The translations under genes were made by a program, and so were the position numbers. The notes under the pieces were generated by a model, which worked only from the letters and a program-made list of their open reading frames with translations, was not told the origin of the DNA and searched no databases. A stretch of 64,000 bases of DNA from Streptomyces tropicalis (GTDB lineage Bacteria > Actinomycetota > Actinomycetes > Streptomycetales > Streptomycetaceae), in assembly GCF_029269835.1 (NCBI RefSeq), contig NZ_JARJBB010000021.1, positions 1 through 64,000 on the forward strand, in the 5' to 3' direction. Below, in pieces: positions 32,127 to 41,122 of the stretch (positions within the stretch are counted from its first letter, which is position 1; every line of letters begins with the position of its first letter).

Positions 32127-33073
32127 GCGCCCCGGACCTGACCGACCGGCGGGACCCGGAGGGCCGGGCCCGGGCCTCCGGCCCGCGCGTCCCGGCGGCC
32201 CGCGGAGAGTCGGCCGGGCACCCGGACCCGGTTCCGGCCGGCGCGCCCGCTCCGGGTCCGGCGGGGGACCGCCCGGTCGTGCTCGCCGACGCGCACGCGC
32301 GCGCGTGGAGCCCGGCCGCGGCCCGCGCCCGCTTCCGCGCGGGGCTGACCGGCCCCACGGCCGGAGTCGCGGCCGGCCACACCCAGGTGAACCTGATCTC
32401 GGTCCCGGCCGACTGGGCGTACGAGATGCTGCTGTTCTGCCAGCGCAACCCCAAGCCCTGCCCGGTCCTCGACGTCACCGACGCCGGATCCTGGAGCACG
32501 GTCCTGGCCGAGGGCGCCGACCTGCGCACCGATCTGCCGCGCTACCGGGTGTGGCGGGACGGCGAGCTGGTGGACGAACCGACGGACGTGCGCGGCCACT
32601 GGCGCGGCGACCTGGTCTCCTTCCTGCTCGGGTGCAGCTTCACCTTCGAGTGGGCGCTGTCCGGGGCGGGCGTGCCGATCCGCCACGTCGAGCAGGGCCG
32701 CAACGTGCCCATGTACGTGACGAGCCGTCAGTGCCGCCCCGCCGGACGGCTGCACGGGCCGCTGGTCGTGTCGATGCGCCCGGTGCCGCCGGAGCACCTC
32801 GCGGCGGCCATCCGGGAGAGCAGCCTGCTCCCGGCGGTGCACGGCAGCCCCGTGCACTGCGGCGACCCCTCGGGCCTGGGCGTCGCGGACCTCTCCCGCC
32901 CCGACTTCGGCGACGCGGTGGACGCCGAGCCCGACGACATCCCGGTGTTCTGGGCCTGCGGGGTCACCCCGCAGGCGGCGGTCATGGCCTCCCGGCCGCC
33001 CTTCGCCATCACCCACGCACCGGGGCAGATGTTCCTGACCGACGCCCGCGACGAGCAGTACCGCGTCGCCTGA
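32123..33073 (+). CDS. DUF1445 putative hydro-lyase (D-glutamate cyclase-like)
   Basis: This 316-residue protein has an N-terminal Pro/Ala/Arg-rich extension of about 55 residues, followed by the complete DUF1445 domain. That domain shows ARARFRAGLTGPTAG, WAYEMLLFCQRNPKPCPVLD, GCSFTFEWAL, HVEQGRNVPMY and ADLSRPDFGD. The family includes the mitochondrial D-glutamate cyclase, which converts D-glutamate to 5-oxo-D-proline, and it is often linked to pxp genes. The role here is probably interconversion of oxoproline and glutamate stereoisomers, which is an inference. GTG at 32123 overlaps the MFS stop by four bases. The next gene follows after 19 bases, so the operon is tight. Confidence 0.85.
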   Translation: MSAPDLTDRRDPEGRARASGPRVPAARGESAGHPDPVPAGAPAPGPAGDRPVVLADAHARAWSPAAARARFRAGLTGPTAGVAAGHTQVNLISVPADWAYEMLLFCQRNPKPCPVLDVTDAGSWSTVLAEGADLRTDLPRYRVWRDGELVDEPTDVRGHWRGDLVSFLLGCSFTFEWALSGAGVPIRHVEQGRNVPMYVTSRQCRPAGRLHGPLVVSMRPVPPEHLAAAIRESSLLPAVHGSPVHCGDPSGLGVADLSRPDFGDAVDAEPDDIPVFWACGVTPQAAVMASRPPFAITHAPGQMFLTDARDEQYRVA

Positions 33074-33092
33074 GGAGAGACCCGAGGGACCC

Positions 33093-33851
33093 ATGACCTC
33101 GATCGACCTGAACGCCGACCTCGGCGAGGGCTTCGGCCGCTGGACGCTGACCGACGACGAGCGGCTGCTGTCCGTCGTCACCAGCGCCAATGTGGCGTGC
33201 GGCTTCCACGCGGGCGACGCCGTCACCATGCAGCGGGTGTGCGAGCTGGCGGCCGGCCGCGGCGTACGCGTCGGCGCGCAGGTCTCCTACCGGGACCTCG
33301 CCGGATTCGGGCGGCGCGCGATGGACGTGCCGCCCGCCGAGCTGGCGGCCGAGGTGGCCTACCAGATCGGCGCCCTGGAGGTCTTCGCCCGGGCGGCGGG
33401 CACGCGCGTGTCGTACGTCAAGCCGCACGGCGCGCTCTACAACCGGGTGGTGCACGACCAGGAGCAGGCCGAGGCCGTCGTCGCGGGGGTGCGCCTGGCC
33501 GGCGCGGCGCTGCCGGTGCTCGGGCTGCCCGGCTCCCGGTTGCTGGAGCGGGCCGCCGAGGCCGGACTCCCCGCCGTCACCGAGGCGTTCGCGGACCGCG
33601 CCTACACCGACGGCGGCACCCTCGTGCCGCGCGGCCGGGACGGCGCGGTGGTCACCGACGCGGAGGCCGTCGTGGAGCGCTCGCTGGGTCTGGCGCACAC
33701 CGGGCAGGTCGTGTCGCACACCGGCGCGCCGGTCGCGGTGCGGGCCCGCTCGCTGTGCCTGCACGGCGACACCCCGGGCGCGGTGGAGCTGGCACGGCGC
33801 GTCCGGGAGCGCCTGACGGCGTCCGGGGTGCGGGTGGAGGCCTTCGCATGA
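33093..33851 (+). CDS. pxpA: 5-oxoprolinase subunit A (LamB/YcsF family)
   Basis: This 252-residue protein has the LamB/YcsF signatures IDLNADLGEGFG at the start, TSANVACGFHAGD (about 31-43), SYVKPHGALYN (about 108-118) and CLHGDTPGAVE near the end. With PxpB and PxpC it forms the bacterial 5-oxoprolinase, which opens 5-oxoproline to glutamate with ATP. ATG at 33093 is preceded by GAGGAGAG. The stop overlaps the pxpB start as ATGA. Identity is secure from motifs and the A-B-C order. Confidence 0.94.
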   Translation: MTSIDLNADLGEGFGRWTLTDDERLLSVVTSANVACGFHAGDAVTMQRVCELAAGRGVRVGAQVSYRDLAGFGRRAMDVPPAELAAEVAYQIGALEVFARAAGTRVSYVKPHGALYNRVVHDQEQAEAVVAGVRLAGAALPVLGLPGSRLLERAAEAGLPAVTEAFADRAYTDGGTLVPRGRDGAVVTDAEAVVERSLGLAHTGQVVSHTGAPVAVRARSLCLHGDTPGAVELARRVRERLTASGVRVEAFA

Positions 33852-34465
33852 GGGCACTGCCCGTCGGCGAGCGGGCCCTGCTCCTGGAGGTCGCCTCGGG
33901 CGAGGAGGCGCAGTCCCTGCATGCGGAGTTGGTGCGCCGCCGCGCGGAGGGCCTGCTGAGCGCCGCCGAGATCGTGCCGGCGGCGCGCACGGTCCTCCTC
34001 GACGGCCTCGCCGACCCGGCGCGGCTGGCCCGCGAACTGACGTCGTGGCGGGTGCCGCCGGTGCCGCCGCGCGAGGAGCGGGTCGTCGAACTCCCCGTGC
34101 GTTACGACGGCCCGGACCTCGACGCCGTCGCCGCCGCCTGGGACGTCACCGCCCGGGAGGCGGCCCGCCTGCACGCGGCCACCGAGTTCCGCGTCGCCTT
34201 CTGCGGGTTCGCCCCCGGCTTCGGCTACCTCACCGGGCTGCCCGCGCACCGCCACGTACCGCGCCGCGCCACTCCGCGCACCGCCGTCCCGGCCGGCTCG
34301 GTGGCGCTCGCGGGCCCGTACACCGGGGTCTACCCGCGCTCCTCGCCGGGCGGCTGGCAGCTGATCGGCACCACCGACGCGGTGCTGTGGCACCACGCGC
34401 GCGTGCCCGCCGCGCTGCTCTCGCCCGGCACCCGGGTGCGCTTCGTACCGGAGGGCGCCGGATGA
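33848..34465 (+). CDS. pxpB: 5-oxoprolinase subunit B (KipI family)
   Basis: This 205-residue protein is shaped like KipI and the allophanate hydrolase subunit 1 family. The late motif FCGFAPGFGYLTGLP (about 119-133), VPRRATPRTAVPAGSVALAG and YPRSSPGGWQLIG are all present. With PxpC it forms the ATP-dependent phosphotransferase part of oxoprolinase. It overlaps both pxpA (ATGA) and pxpC (ATGA), indicating translational coupling and equal stoichiometry. In Bacillus relatives the homologue also binds the sporulation kinase KinA; nothing here tests that. Confidence 0.93.
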   Translation: MRALPVGERALLLEVASGEEAQSLHAELVRRRAEGLLSAAEIVPAARTVLLDGLADPARLARELTSWRVPPVPPREERVVELPVRYDGPDLDAVAAAWDVTAREAARLHAATEFRVAFCGFAPGFGYLTGLPAHRHVPRRATPRTAVPAGSVALAGPYTGVYPRSSPGGWQLIGTTDAVLWHHARVPAALLSPGTRVRFVPEGAG

Positions 34466-35331
34466 CGGACCACGCCTTCTGTGTCGTGCGCGCCGGGGCG
34501 CTCACCACCGTCCAGGACGAGGGCCGCCCCGGCCACGCCCACCTCGGTGTCCCCCGCTCGGGGGCGCTGGACGCCCCGGCCGCCGCACTCGTGAACCGGC
34601 TGGTCGGCAATGCGCCCGGCGCCGCCGTGCTGGAGACCACCCTCAGCGGCTGTGCGCTGCGCCCCCGTTCGGAGGTGACCGTGGCGGTCGGCGGCGCGCC
34701 CTGCCCCGTGACGGTGGACGGCCGGGCGGTGGCCTGGGGCGCGCCGGTACGGGTGCCGGGCGGGGCCCTGCTCGACGTGGGCCCGGCCTCCGCAGGAGTG
34801 CGCGCCTACGTGGGCGTGTCGGGCGGGGTCGCCGTCGAGCCGGTGCTCGGCAGCCGCTCCACCGACCTGCTGTCGGGACTGGGTCCGGCGCCGCTCACCG
34901 ACGGGGCCGTGCTGCCGCTGGGGCCTCCGGCCGGTGTCCCCGCGCGCGTGGACGGTGCTCCGCAGCCGCGCCCGCCCGCGGAGCTGGTGCTGCGGGTGGC
35001 GCTCGGGCCGCGCGACGACTGGTTCGCCCCGGCGGCCCTGCGCGTCTTCACCCGGGGCACCTACCGGGTGTCGTCGGCGAGCAACCGTATCGGACTGCGC
35101 ACCGAGGGCCCCGCCCTGGAGCGCGCCCGCACCGGCGAACTGCCCAGCGAGGGCATGGTGCTGGGAGCGGTGCAGGTCCCGCCCGACGGCCGCCCGGTGG
35201 TGTTCCTGGCCGACCATCCGACGACCGGGGGCTACCCCGTGATCGGGGTCGTGCGCACCGCCGACCTCGCGGCCGCGGCGCAGGCGGTGCCGGGCACGCC
35301 ACTGCGCTTCGTGCCGGCGGGGCGCCGCTGA
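34462..35331 (+). CDS. pxpC: 5-oxoprolinase subunit C (KipA/biotin-dependent carboxyltransferase-like family)
   Basis: This 289-residue partner of PxpB shows the family opening VVRAGALTTVQDEGRPGHAH, GVPRSGALDAPA and LETTLSGCALR. It continues with AYVGVSGGVAVEPVLGSRST and the C-terminal HPTTGGYPVIGVV. It completes the PxpABC oxoprolinase. It is the last gene of the five-gene operon starting at the MFS gene. Downstream are 548 bases without a recognisable gene. No frameshift or truncation is seen. Confidence 0.93.
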   Translation: MTDHAFCVVRAGALTTVQDEGRPGHAHLGVPRSGALDAPAAALVNRLVGNAPGAAVLETTLSGCALRPRSEVTVAVGGAPCPVTVDGRAVAWGAPVRVPGGALLDVGPASAGVRAYVGVSGGVAVEPVLGSRSTDLLSGLGPAPLTDGAVLPLGPPAGVPARVDGAPQPRPPAELVLRVALGPRDDWFAPAALRVFTRGTYRVSSASNRIGLRTEGPALERARTGELPSEGMVLGAVQVPPDGRPVVFLADHPTTGGYPVIGVVRTADLAAAAQAVPGTPLRFVPAGRR

Positions 35332-35879
35332 GGACACGGGCGGCGCCGGTGGACGTCCCCGGGCCGCACCCGGCACGGCGTGGACACGGGCCGCGTCCGC
35401 CCGCCCGGTTGCCCGTGTGCCCGGTTGCCGGCCCGCCCGTCCGCCCGCGGCCGGCATCCGTGCCTGAGAGCGACGCCCGACGGACCGCGCCCCGCGCGCG
35501 GAGCCGCCCGCGGCCGGGATCCGCGGGTCCGGCACGGGCACTGCGCGGGCGCGGAGCCCACCCGCACGTGCCCGGCGGCCTCGCGCAGGCCGGGCGTCGA
35601 CCGCACCCCGTACGCGTCGAGCGGCGCACATCGGACGGCGCGGGTCCGGGATGCGGCCCGGCACCGGGCGGCCGGCACGGGCGGACGAGGACCGCATGCG
35701 ACGCGCCCCGCACCCCCGTACGCCGAAGGCCGCACGGAAGCCGGCCATGCCCCCGTTCGCCCCGGCCGCCTGCACCCGGCGTGCGCGGCACCGCACCGCC
35801 CCGCCGAGACCCCCGCGCCCCGCACGGCCGGGCCCCCGCAGCCACCGTCCAGGCAGCGCACCGCTGTGTCCGTGCCCGG
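35332..35879. other. GC-rich gene-free stretch downstream of pxpC
   Basis: These 548 very GC-rich bases hold no credible gene in any frame. Open frames exist but consist of Pro/Arg/Gly/Ala runs without domain or ribosome site. Short direct repeats such as GCCCGGTTGCC (near 35403 and 35419) occur. It may be decayed coding sequence; nothing recognisable remains. Confidence 0.5.
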
Positions 35880-36734
35880 TCACGCCGCCCTGGGTCCGGC
35901 GGGCTCCGGCAGGGACAGGGCGGCCAGGGCCGCGGACGCGGCGGCGGACGCCCTCAGGTCGAGGCGGGAACTGGTCCCGCGGGCCCGGTGGCGCAGTTCG
36001 TCGGCGGCCAGGGTGAGCAGATGCGGCAGCAGGTCGGTGCAGCGGCGGGCCACCCAGCCGGTACCCGCCGTGGCCAGCCACCTCAGGCTCGCCGCCCGGG
36101 TGGGCGCCGGGAACTCGGGGTCGGCCGAGGGCGCGGGACCGGTCGCCAGGCCGGCCCCGGCGAGCAGGGCGTGGAAGTGGACCGCGAGCCGGCGGTGCCC
36201 GCGCTCGCCGGGGTGGAGCCGGTCGGCGCTCCACATCGCACGGTCGGCGACCCACTCCCCCGCGTCGGCGTGCAGGTGCACCGCGCCGTACCGGTCGGAC
36301 AGGGCGTGCACGACGGCGTTGACCGCGCGCTGCCGCCGTGCCAGGGGGAGGGCCAGCGCTCCGGGCAGGCCGAGCATCGCGCCCGGGTCGGGCAGGCATG
36401 CCGTGAGCAGGACGGCGCCCTGTCCGGCGAGTGCCGCGTAGACCCGGTCGAGCCGGGCGGCCACGGCCTGGATGTCGAAGGTGCGGCGCAGCGTGTCGTT
36501 GACGCCGACGACCACGGACGCGAGGTCCGGGCGCAGGGTGAGGGCGGCGGGCAACTGCCGCTCCCCGACGTCGCCGCTCTGGGCGCCGCTGACGGCCAGG
36601 TTGGTGAACTCCACCGGCCCCGGGGCGAGTCCGCCGGACAGCAGGGCGGCCCAGCCCCGCCACCCGTCGCCCGCGGGGTCGCCCACCCCCTCGGTCAGCG
36701 AGTCGCCGAGGGCGACGAACCGGACGGGTCTCAT
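35880..36734 (-). CDS. SGNH/GDSL-family hydrolase
   Basis: This 284-residue cytosolic esterase/lipase-like protein has block I FVALGDSLTEGVGD with the nucleophile Ser (about residue 12). Block II has NLAVSGAQSGDV, block III is VVVGVNDTLR, and block V is SADRLHPGERGH with the catalytic Asp and His. The C-terminal 80 residues are an Ala-rich tail not typical of the core domain. ATG at 36734 overlaps the stop of the upstream glycosyltransferase gene by four bases, so the three genes 39015-35880 form one operon. A role in modifying or deacylating a glycosylated lipid or polysaccharide is inferred from that context. Confidence 0.88.
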   Translation of the reverse strand: MRPVRFVALGDSLTEGVGDPAGDGWRGWAALLSGGLAPGPVEFTNLAVSGAQSGDVGERQLPAALTLRPDLASVVVGVNDTLRRTFDIQAVAARLDRVYAALAGQGAVLLTACLPDPGAMLGLPGALALPLARRQRAVNAVVHALSDRYGAVHLHADAGEWVADRAMWSADRLHPGERGHRRLAVHFHALLAGAGLATGPAPSADPEFPAPTRAASLRWLATAGTGWVARRCTDLLPHLLTLAADELRHRARGTSSRLDLRASAAASAALAALSLPEPAGPRAA

Positions 36735-37891
36735 GCCACGCCCTGCCGCACGGTGCGGGCGGCGGGCAGCGGCGCGTCGTGGGCGCCGAGGAACGCCTCC
36801 ACGGAGGCGGCCCATCCGAAGCACTCGGCACGCGCGCGTGCCGCCTCGCGCCGCCCGTGCTCCGGCCGGTCCAGCAGCGACTCCACGGCGTCCGCGAAGG
36901 CCGCGCCGTGGTCGGCGGCGACCGCGCCGGCCGGTCCGACGACCTCCGGCAGCGCCGAGGAGGCGCTCGCCACGACGGGTGTGCCGCAGGCCATCGCCTC
37001 CAGCGCGGCGAGCCCGAAGGTCTCGGCGGGCCCCGGTGCCAGGCACACGTCCGCGGAGGCCTGCAGGGCGCCCAGCAACTCGCGGTCGGCGACATGGCCG
37101 AGGAAGCGGACCGGCAGCCCCTGCTCGCCGGCGCGCTGCTCCAGGCGGGCCCGCAGCGGGCCGTCGCCGGCGACCACCAGCACCGCGGGCCGCCCGCGGC
37201 GCCGCAGTGCCGCCAGCGCGTCGAGCGCCGTCCCGGGCCGCTTCTCCACGGACAGCCGCGAGCACATCACCAGCAGCGTCTCGCCGGTACGGGCGTGCCG
37301 GGCCCGCAGGGCGCCGTCCCGCAGCGCGGGGTGGCGGGCCGCGAGGTCGACGCCGAGCGGGGCGCGCACGACGTTGCGCGCCCCGATGCGCACGAACTCG
37401 CGCTCGGCGAACTCGGTGGTGCACACGACGCGCGCGTAGGTGTGCGCGGTACGGGTGTTGAGGGCGTCGGCGGTCCGGCGCGACAGGCCCTCGGGCAGGC
37501 CCCAGGTGCGCAGGACGCCGTCGGCCGTCTCGTGGGACACCATCGCGGCCGGGACCCGCGCCCGCCGGGCCCACACCCCGGTCCATCGCAGCGTGGTGCG
37601 GTCGGAGACCTCCAGGCGGTCCGGGCCGAGCTCCTCCAGCAGGGCGGTCAGGCGGCGGCGGTCGGTGAGGACGCGGTATCCGCCGGTGCCCGGCAGCAGG
37701 CGTCCGGGCAGCGTGAGCACGCGGCCCTGGTCGGTCTCCCGGTCGGAGTACCGGTCGGCGGGCACGACCAGGACCGGTTCGTGGCCGGCCGCCCGGTAGC
37801 CGCGGCCCAGTTCGCGCAGGGCGGTGCGCAGGCCGCCGGAGGTGGGGGCGACGAAGTTGGCGAGGCGGACGATGCGCAGGGAGCCGTTCAT
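36731..37891 (-). CDS. Glycosyltransferase, GT4 family (operon gene 2)
   Basis: This 386-residue GT-B enzyme has an N-terminal Rossmann domain (RIVRLANFVAPTSGGLRTAL) and a C-terminal nucleotide-sugar domain. The latter carries CSRLSVEKRPGTALDAL, VVAGDGPLR and the EX7E motif in GPAETFGLAALEAMACGTPV. It probably transfers a sugar from a nucleotide or lipid donor to a lipid or polysaccharide acceptor in the cytoplasm; the sugar is not predictable. It overlaps both neighbours by four bases, so it is co-translated with a second GT4 enzyme and an SGNH hydrolase. Confidence 0.9.
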   Translation of the reverse strand: MNGSLRIVRLANFVAPTSGGLRTALRELGRGYRAAGHEPVLVVPADRYSDRETDQGRVLTLPGRLLPGTGGYRVLTDRRRLTALLEELGPDRLEVSDRTTLRWTGVWARRARVPAAMVSHETADGVLRTWGLPEGLSRRTADALNTRTAHTYARVVCTTEFAEREFVRIGARNVVRAPLGVDLAARHPALRDGALRARHARTGETLLVMCSRLSVEKRPGTALDALAALRRRGRPAVLVVAGDGPLRARLEQRAGEQGLPVRFLGHVADRELLGALQASADVCLAPGPAETFGLAALEAMACGTPVVASASSALPEVVGPAGAVAADHGAAFADAVESLLDRPEHGRREAARARAECFGWAASVEAFLGAHDAPLPAARTVRQGVA

Positions 37892-39015
37892 GCGGCCACC
37901 GCCGTCCGCCGGCCGGCGAGGACGTCCTCGTAGTGGGCGATGAGCTGGTCACCGACGGCCGCCCAGGTGCGGTCCTCGACGGCGGCGCGGGCCGCGGTGC
38001 CGAACGCGCTCCGCAGGGCTGGGTCCGCGATCAGGGCGGCGACGGCGTCGCGGACCGCGTCCGCGTCGTGCGGCGGGACGAGGAAGCCGGTGCGGCCGTG
38101 GCCGACCAGGTCGATCGGGCCGCCCGCGGCGGGTGCCACGACGGGCACTCCGCTGGCCATGGCCTCCTGCACGGTCTGGCAGAAGGTCTCGAACGGGCCG
38201 GTGTGCGCGAAGACGTCCAACGAGGCGAAGACGCGGGCGAGTTCCTCGCCGGTGCGGCGGCCGAGGAAGACGGCTCCGGGCAGGGAGTCGGTCAGTCCGG
38301 GCAGGCTCGGGCCGTCCCCGACCACCACGACGCGCACGCCGGGCAGCCGGCAGACGCCGGCGAGGAGTTCGACGTGCTTCTCCGGGGCGAGCCGGCCGAC
38401 GTAGCCGACGAGCAGTTCCCCGTCGGGGGCGAGTTCGCGGCGGAGCGCCTCGTCACGGTGGCCGGGGCGGAAGCGGACGGTGTCCACGCCACGGCGCCAC
38501 AGTCTGACCCGGGGCACGCCGTGCGCCTCGAGGTCGTCCCGGGCGGCGCTGGAGGGGGCGAGGGTGAGGTCGGCGGCGGCGTGGACGGAGCGGATGCGGC
38601 GCCATGCGGCCGCCTCGCCCGCGCCCATGTAGGTGCGGGCGTAGCCGGCCAGGTCGGTCTGGTAGACGGCCACGGCGGGGATGCCGAGCCGGGTGGCGGC
38701 GGCCATGCCGCGGACGCCGAGCACGAAGGGCCCCGCCAGGTGGACGACGTCGGCGCGGTGCTCGGTGAGCGCCGCGGCGACGCGCCGGCTGGGCAGGGCG
38801 ACCCGGACCTGGGGGTAGCCGGGGAGGGGCAGGGAGGGGACCCGGACGACGGGACAGGGCGCCGGGGCGTCGGGTTCCGCTCCGGCGGCGCTCGCCGGGG
38901 CGACGACGAGGGGAGCGTGACCGCGCTCGACGAGGTGCCGGGCGGTCTGGAGCGCGCAGTGGGCCACGCCGTTCACATCGGGGGGAAAGGATTCGGTCAC
39001 GATGACGACTCGCAT
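37888..39015 (-). CDS. Glycosyltransferase, GT4 family, MgtA-like (operon gene 1)
   Basis: This 375-residue GT-B enzyme resembles actinobacterial GDP-mannose-dependent alpha-mannosyltransferases (MgtA/PimB type). The opening VVIVTESFPPDVNGVAHCAL, DVVHLAGPFVLG and AVYQTDLAGYA fit that group. So do VGRLAPEKHVELLAGV, VVVGDGP and the EX7E motif in GPFETFCQTVQEAMASGVPV. MgtA-like enzymes mannosylate glycolipids at the inner membrane face. ATG at 39015 begins the operon; the following GT4 gene overlaps it by four bases. Exact substrate is uncertain. Confidence 0.9.
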   Translation of the reverse strand: MRVVIVTESFPPDVNGVAHCALQTARHLVERGHAPLVVAPASAAGAEPDAPAPCPVVRVPSLPLPGYPQVRVALPSRRVAAALTEHRADVVHLAGPFVLGVRGMAAATRLGIPAVAVYQTDLAGYARTYMGAGEAAAWRRIRSVHAAADLTLAPSSAARDDLEAHGVPRVRLWRRGVDTVRFRPGHRDEALRRELAPDGELLVGYVGRLAPEKHVELLAGVCRLPGVRVVVVGDGPSLPGLTDSLPGAVFLGRRTGEELARVFASLDVFAHTGPFETFCQTVQEAMASGVPVVAPAAGGPIDLVGHGRTGFLVPPHDADAVRDAVAALIADPALRSAFGTAARAAVEDRTWAAVGDQLIAHYEDVLAGRRTAVAA

Positions 39016-39379
39016 ACCGGTGTTCTCGCCGTACCGGACGTGGCCGCGTCAACGTCGATCTTTCCGGACGGGGAACGCCCCGTGAGCGTTGTGCTGCCCG
39101 ACCGGGCGAGTCGGCCCGCGTCCACGTACTCCTGACGCCCGGGTCGCCGCCCGTTCACGCGGGGCGGTGCGGGCCCGCCCGCCGGCCCCTCGACGCGGGC
39201 CCGGTCCGGACGTTCGGTCGAGCGCGCCCCGGCGCCTGGGCCGGTCCCCCGGGCGGGCGCGGCGACACGCGCCCTCAACGGGCCCGCCCGACGCCCGGCG
39301 CGTTCCGCACTCACCCCGCGCGGGCGACCGGAGTCAGCCCGGCCGGCGGGCCCGCCCTCGCGTGAGCGGGCGCCCCCGC
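39016..39379. other. Intergenic region upstream of the glycosyltransferase operon
   Basis: These 364 bases carry the promoter side of the minus-strand glycosyltransferase operon and the downstream side of the HEAT-repeat gene. Apart from the terminator at 39355-39390 I see only GC-rich sequence and no gene. Confidence 0.5.
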
Positions 39380-39390
39380 TCACGCGAGGG
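39355..39390 (-). terminator. Perfect 16-bp hairpin overlapping the end of the HEAT-repeat gene
   Basis: Arms CCCTCGCGTGAGCGGG (39355-39370) and CCCGCTCACGCGAGGG (39375-39390) pair perfectly around the loop CGCC. The stop codon of the minus-strand gene (39380-39382) lies inside the stem. It is probably a terminator without a U-tract. Confidence 0.75.
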
Positions 39391-40798
39391 GCACGTCCGG
39401 CCCGATCCGGCTGCGTACGGCCGTCTGCACCTCGGCCTCCTCCGCCGGATCCGCCGCGAGGCGGCGGAGCCGGTCCACCACACGGGCGTCGCCCGTCTCG
39501 GCGTGCCGGGCGGCGAGTTCGCGGGTGGTCTCCTCGCAGTCCCAGAGGCACTCGACGGCGAAGCCGGCGGCGAAGGACGGATCGGTGGCGGCGAGGGCGC
39601 GGGCGGCCCGGCCGCGCAGATGGGAGGAGGCGGTCTCGCGGTAGACGTGGCGCAGGACCGGGGCGGCACAGGTGATGCCGAGGCGTCCGGTGCCGTCGAC
39701 CAGGGTCCACAGGGTGGCGGCGTCGGGCCCCTCGCTCCGTACGGCGTCCCGGAGCGCGGCGAGGACGGCGTCGCGGTCCCGGGTGCCGCCGCGACAGGCC
39801 AGGACGCGTCCGGCGGCGGCGCCCAGCGGATCGGGCCGGCGGGCCCAGCCGCGGGCCCGTTCGACGGCGGCGGAGCCGCGCATCCGCTCGAAGGCGTCGA
39901 CCGCGGCCTCCACCACGGCGCCGGAGCCGTCGGCGAACGCGGCCTCGATCAGGTCGAGGGCGCCGGGGTCGTCGCAGTCGGCGAGATAGCGCAGGGCGGT
40001 GCAGCGGGCTCCGTCGTCGCCCAGGCGGGCGGCCCGGATGATCTCGGGCCGGTCCTCGGGGCCGGCGACGGCGACCAGGCAGCGGGCGGCGGGGACGTGC
40101 AGGGCGGCGCCCCGTTCGAGGCCCTGCCGGGCCCACTCGAACACGGCCTGCACGCTCCAGCCGGGGCGGGGCCCGGTGGGGCGCATCTGCCGCTGCCAGC
40201 GGTCGAAGCAGCCGGCCTCGTGAGCGGTGCGCACCCGGCTGGCGATCGCCTCGCGCGGGTCCTCGGCCCACAGCCGCCACGGCCGCGGTTCGAAGGCGTC
40301 GCGCACGGTGGCGGCCAGTTCGGCGTCGCCCTCGGCGTCGGCCGGGAAGCGGGCGAGGACGGGTGCCGCGAGGGCGCGCAGCGCGGTGTCGTCGTCGCGC
40401 AGCGCCAGCTCGTCCAGGGCCCAGGCCCAGTTCGAGCCGGTGGCGGCGTACCGCCGCAGCAGGGCGAGCGCGTCGGCCCTGCCGTAGGAGGCGAGATGGC
40501 CGAGCACGGCGAGCGCGAGGCCGGTGCGCGACTCGTCGGTGTCGAGGACGTCCTCGGGGTCGAAGAGGTGCGCCTCGACGGCGTCCAGCCCTCCGTGGAG
40601 GTCGAGGAAGAGCCGGGCGTAGTAGAGGGAGCGGTTCTCCACCTGCCAGTCGTGGCGGGGGTCGTGGAGCACGCAGTGCTCGAGGGCCGCGAGCGCTTCG
40701 GCGCGCGGGGCGGTGAGCGCGTGCAGCGTGCCGTCGCCGCGGCCCCGCTGGAGCAGGCCGAGCAGCGTGCCGCTGGGCGCTATGACCGGATCGAACAT
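39380..40798 (-). CDS. HEAT-repeat-like protein
   Basis: This 472-residue soluble protein is built of repeated two-helix units. Repeats are recognisable as DDGARCTALRYLADCDDPGA, GAVVEAAVDAFERMRG and HLRGRAARALAATDPS, among others. HEAT or PBS-lyase repeats form curved protein-binding scaffolds; no enzymatic motif is seen. ATG at 40798 (MFDPVIAPSG) is preferred because GAGG lies nine bases upstream. A GTG at 40813 would add five residues. It stands alone on the minus strand between ~320-360-base gaps and ends in a strong hairpin. Function unknown. Confidence 0.8.
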   Translation of the reverse strand: MFDPVIAPSGTLLGLLQRGRGDGTLHALTAPRAEALAALEHCVLHDPRHDWQVENRSLYYARLFLDLHGGLDAVEAHLFDPEDVLDTDESRTGLALAVLGHLASYGRADALALLRRYAATGSNWAWALDELALRDDDTALRALAAPVLARFPADAEGDAELAATVRDAFEPRPWRLWAEDPREAIASRVRTAHEAGCFDRWQRQMRPTGPRPGWSVQAVFEWARQGLERGAALHVPAARCLVAVAGPEDRPEIIRAARLGDDGARCTALRYLADCDDPGALDLIEAAFADGSGAVVEAAVDAFERMRGSAAVERARGWARRPDPLGAAAGRVLACRGGTRDRDAVLAALRDAVRSEGPDAATLWTLVDGTGRLGITCAAPVLRHVYRETASSHLRGRAARALAATDPSFAAGFAVECLWDCEETTRELAARHAETGDARVVDRLRRLAADPAEEAEVQTAVRSRIGPDVPLA

Positions 40799-41122
40799 GG
40801 GAAGATGCCTCACATCAAGCGTCGACGCAACCGGGGAACACGCACTACCTGGCCGCGTGACGACACGTCGGGGCGCCCGCCGACTTCTGCTTGCTGTAGA
40901 CCATCTTCCTCTGCCTCTCGTTGGTGGCCCGTGCGGACCGCATCACGGCCCGCGCGGTGCGGCACCACCTGCCCGGCCGTCGCGTCCGTGAATCACGACG
41001 TCATGATGACCCGGGCCGTGGGCTGCCGCGACCGAAATTTCCGGCGGCCTGTTACCGCCTCCCCCGTTTTCCGTGCCGTGACTGGTCAGAGGGGCCGTCC
41101 TCGTGGTGCACGGCCCCCGGGT
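40799..41122. other. Gene-free region between the HEAT and ankyrin genes
   Basis: These 324 bases are slightly less GC-rich than their surroundings, with patches such as CGAAATTTCCGG near 41031-41044. No conserved small ORF is recognisable. They should contain the promoter of the HEAT gene. Confidence 0.5.

Noticed and set aside
35232..35861. Minus-strand open frame of about 210 codons downstream of pxpC
   Set aside because: It is Cys/Arg/Gly/Pro-rich, overlaps pxpC antisense and has no ribosome site or domain.
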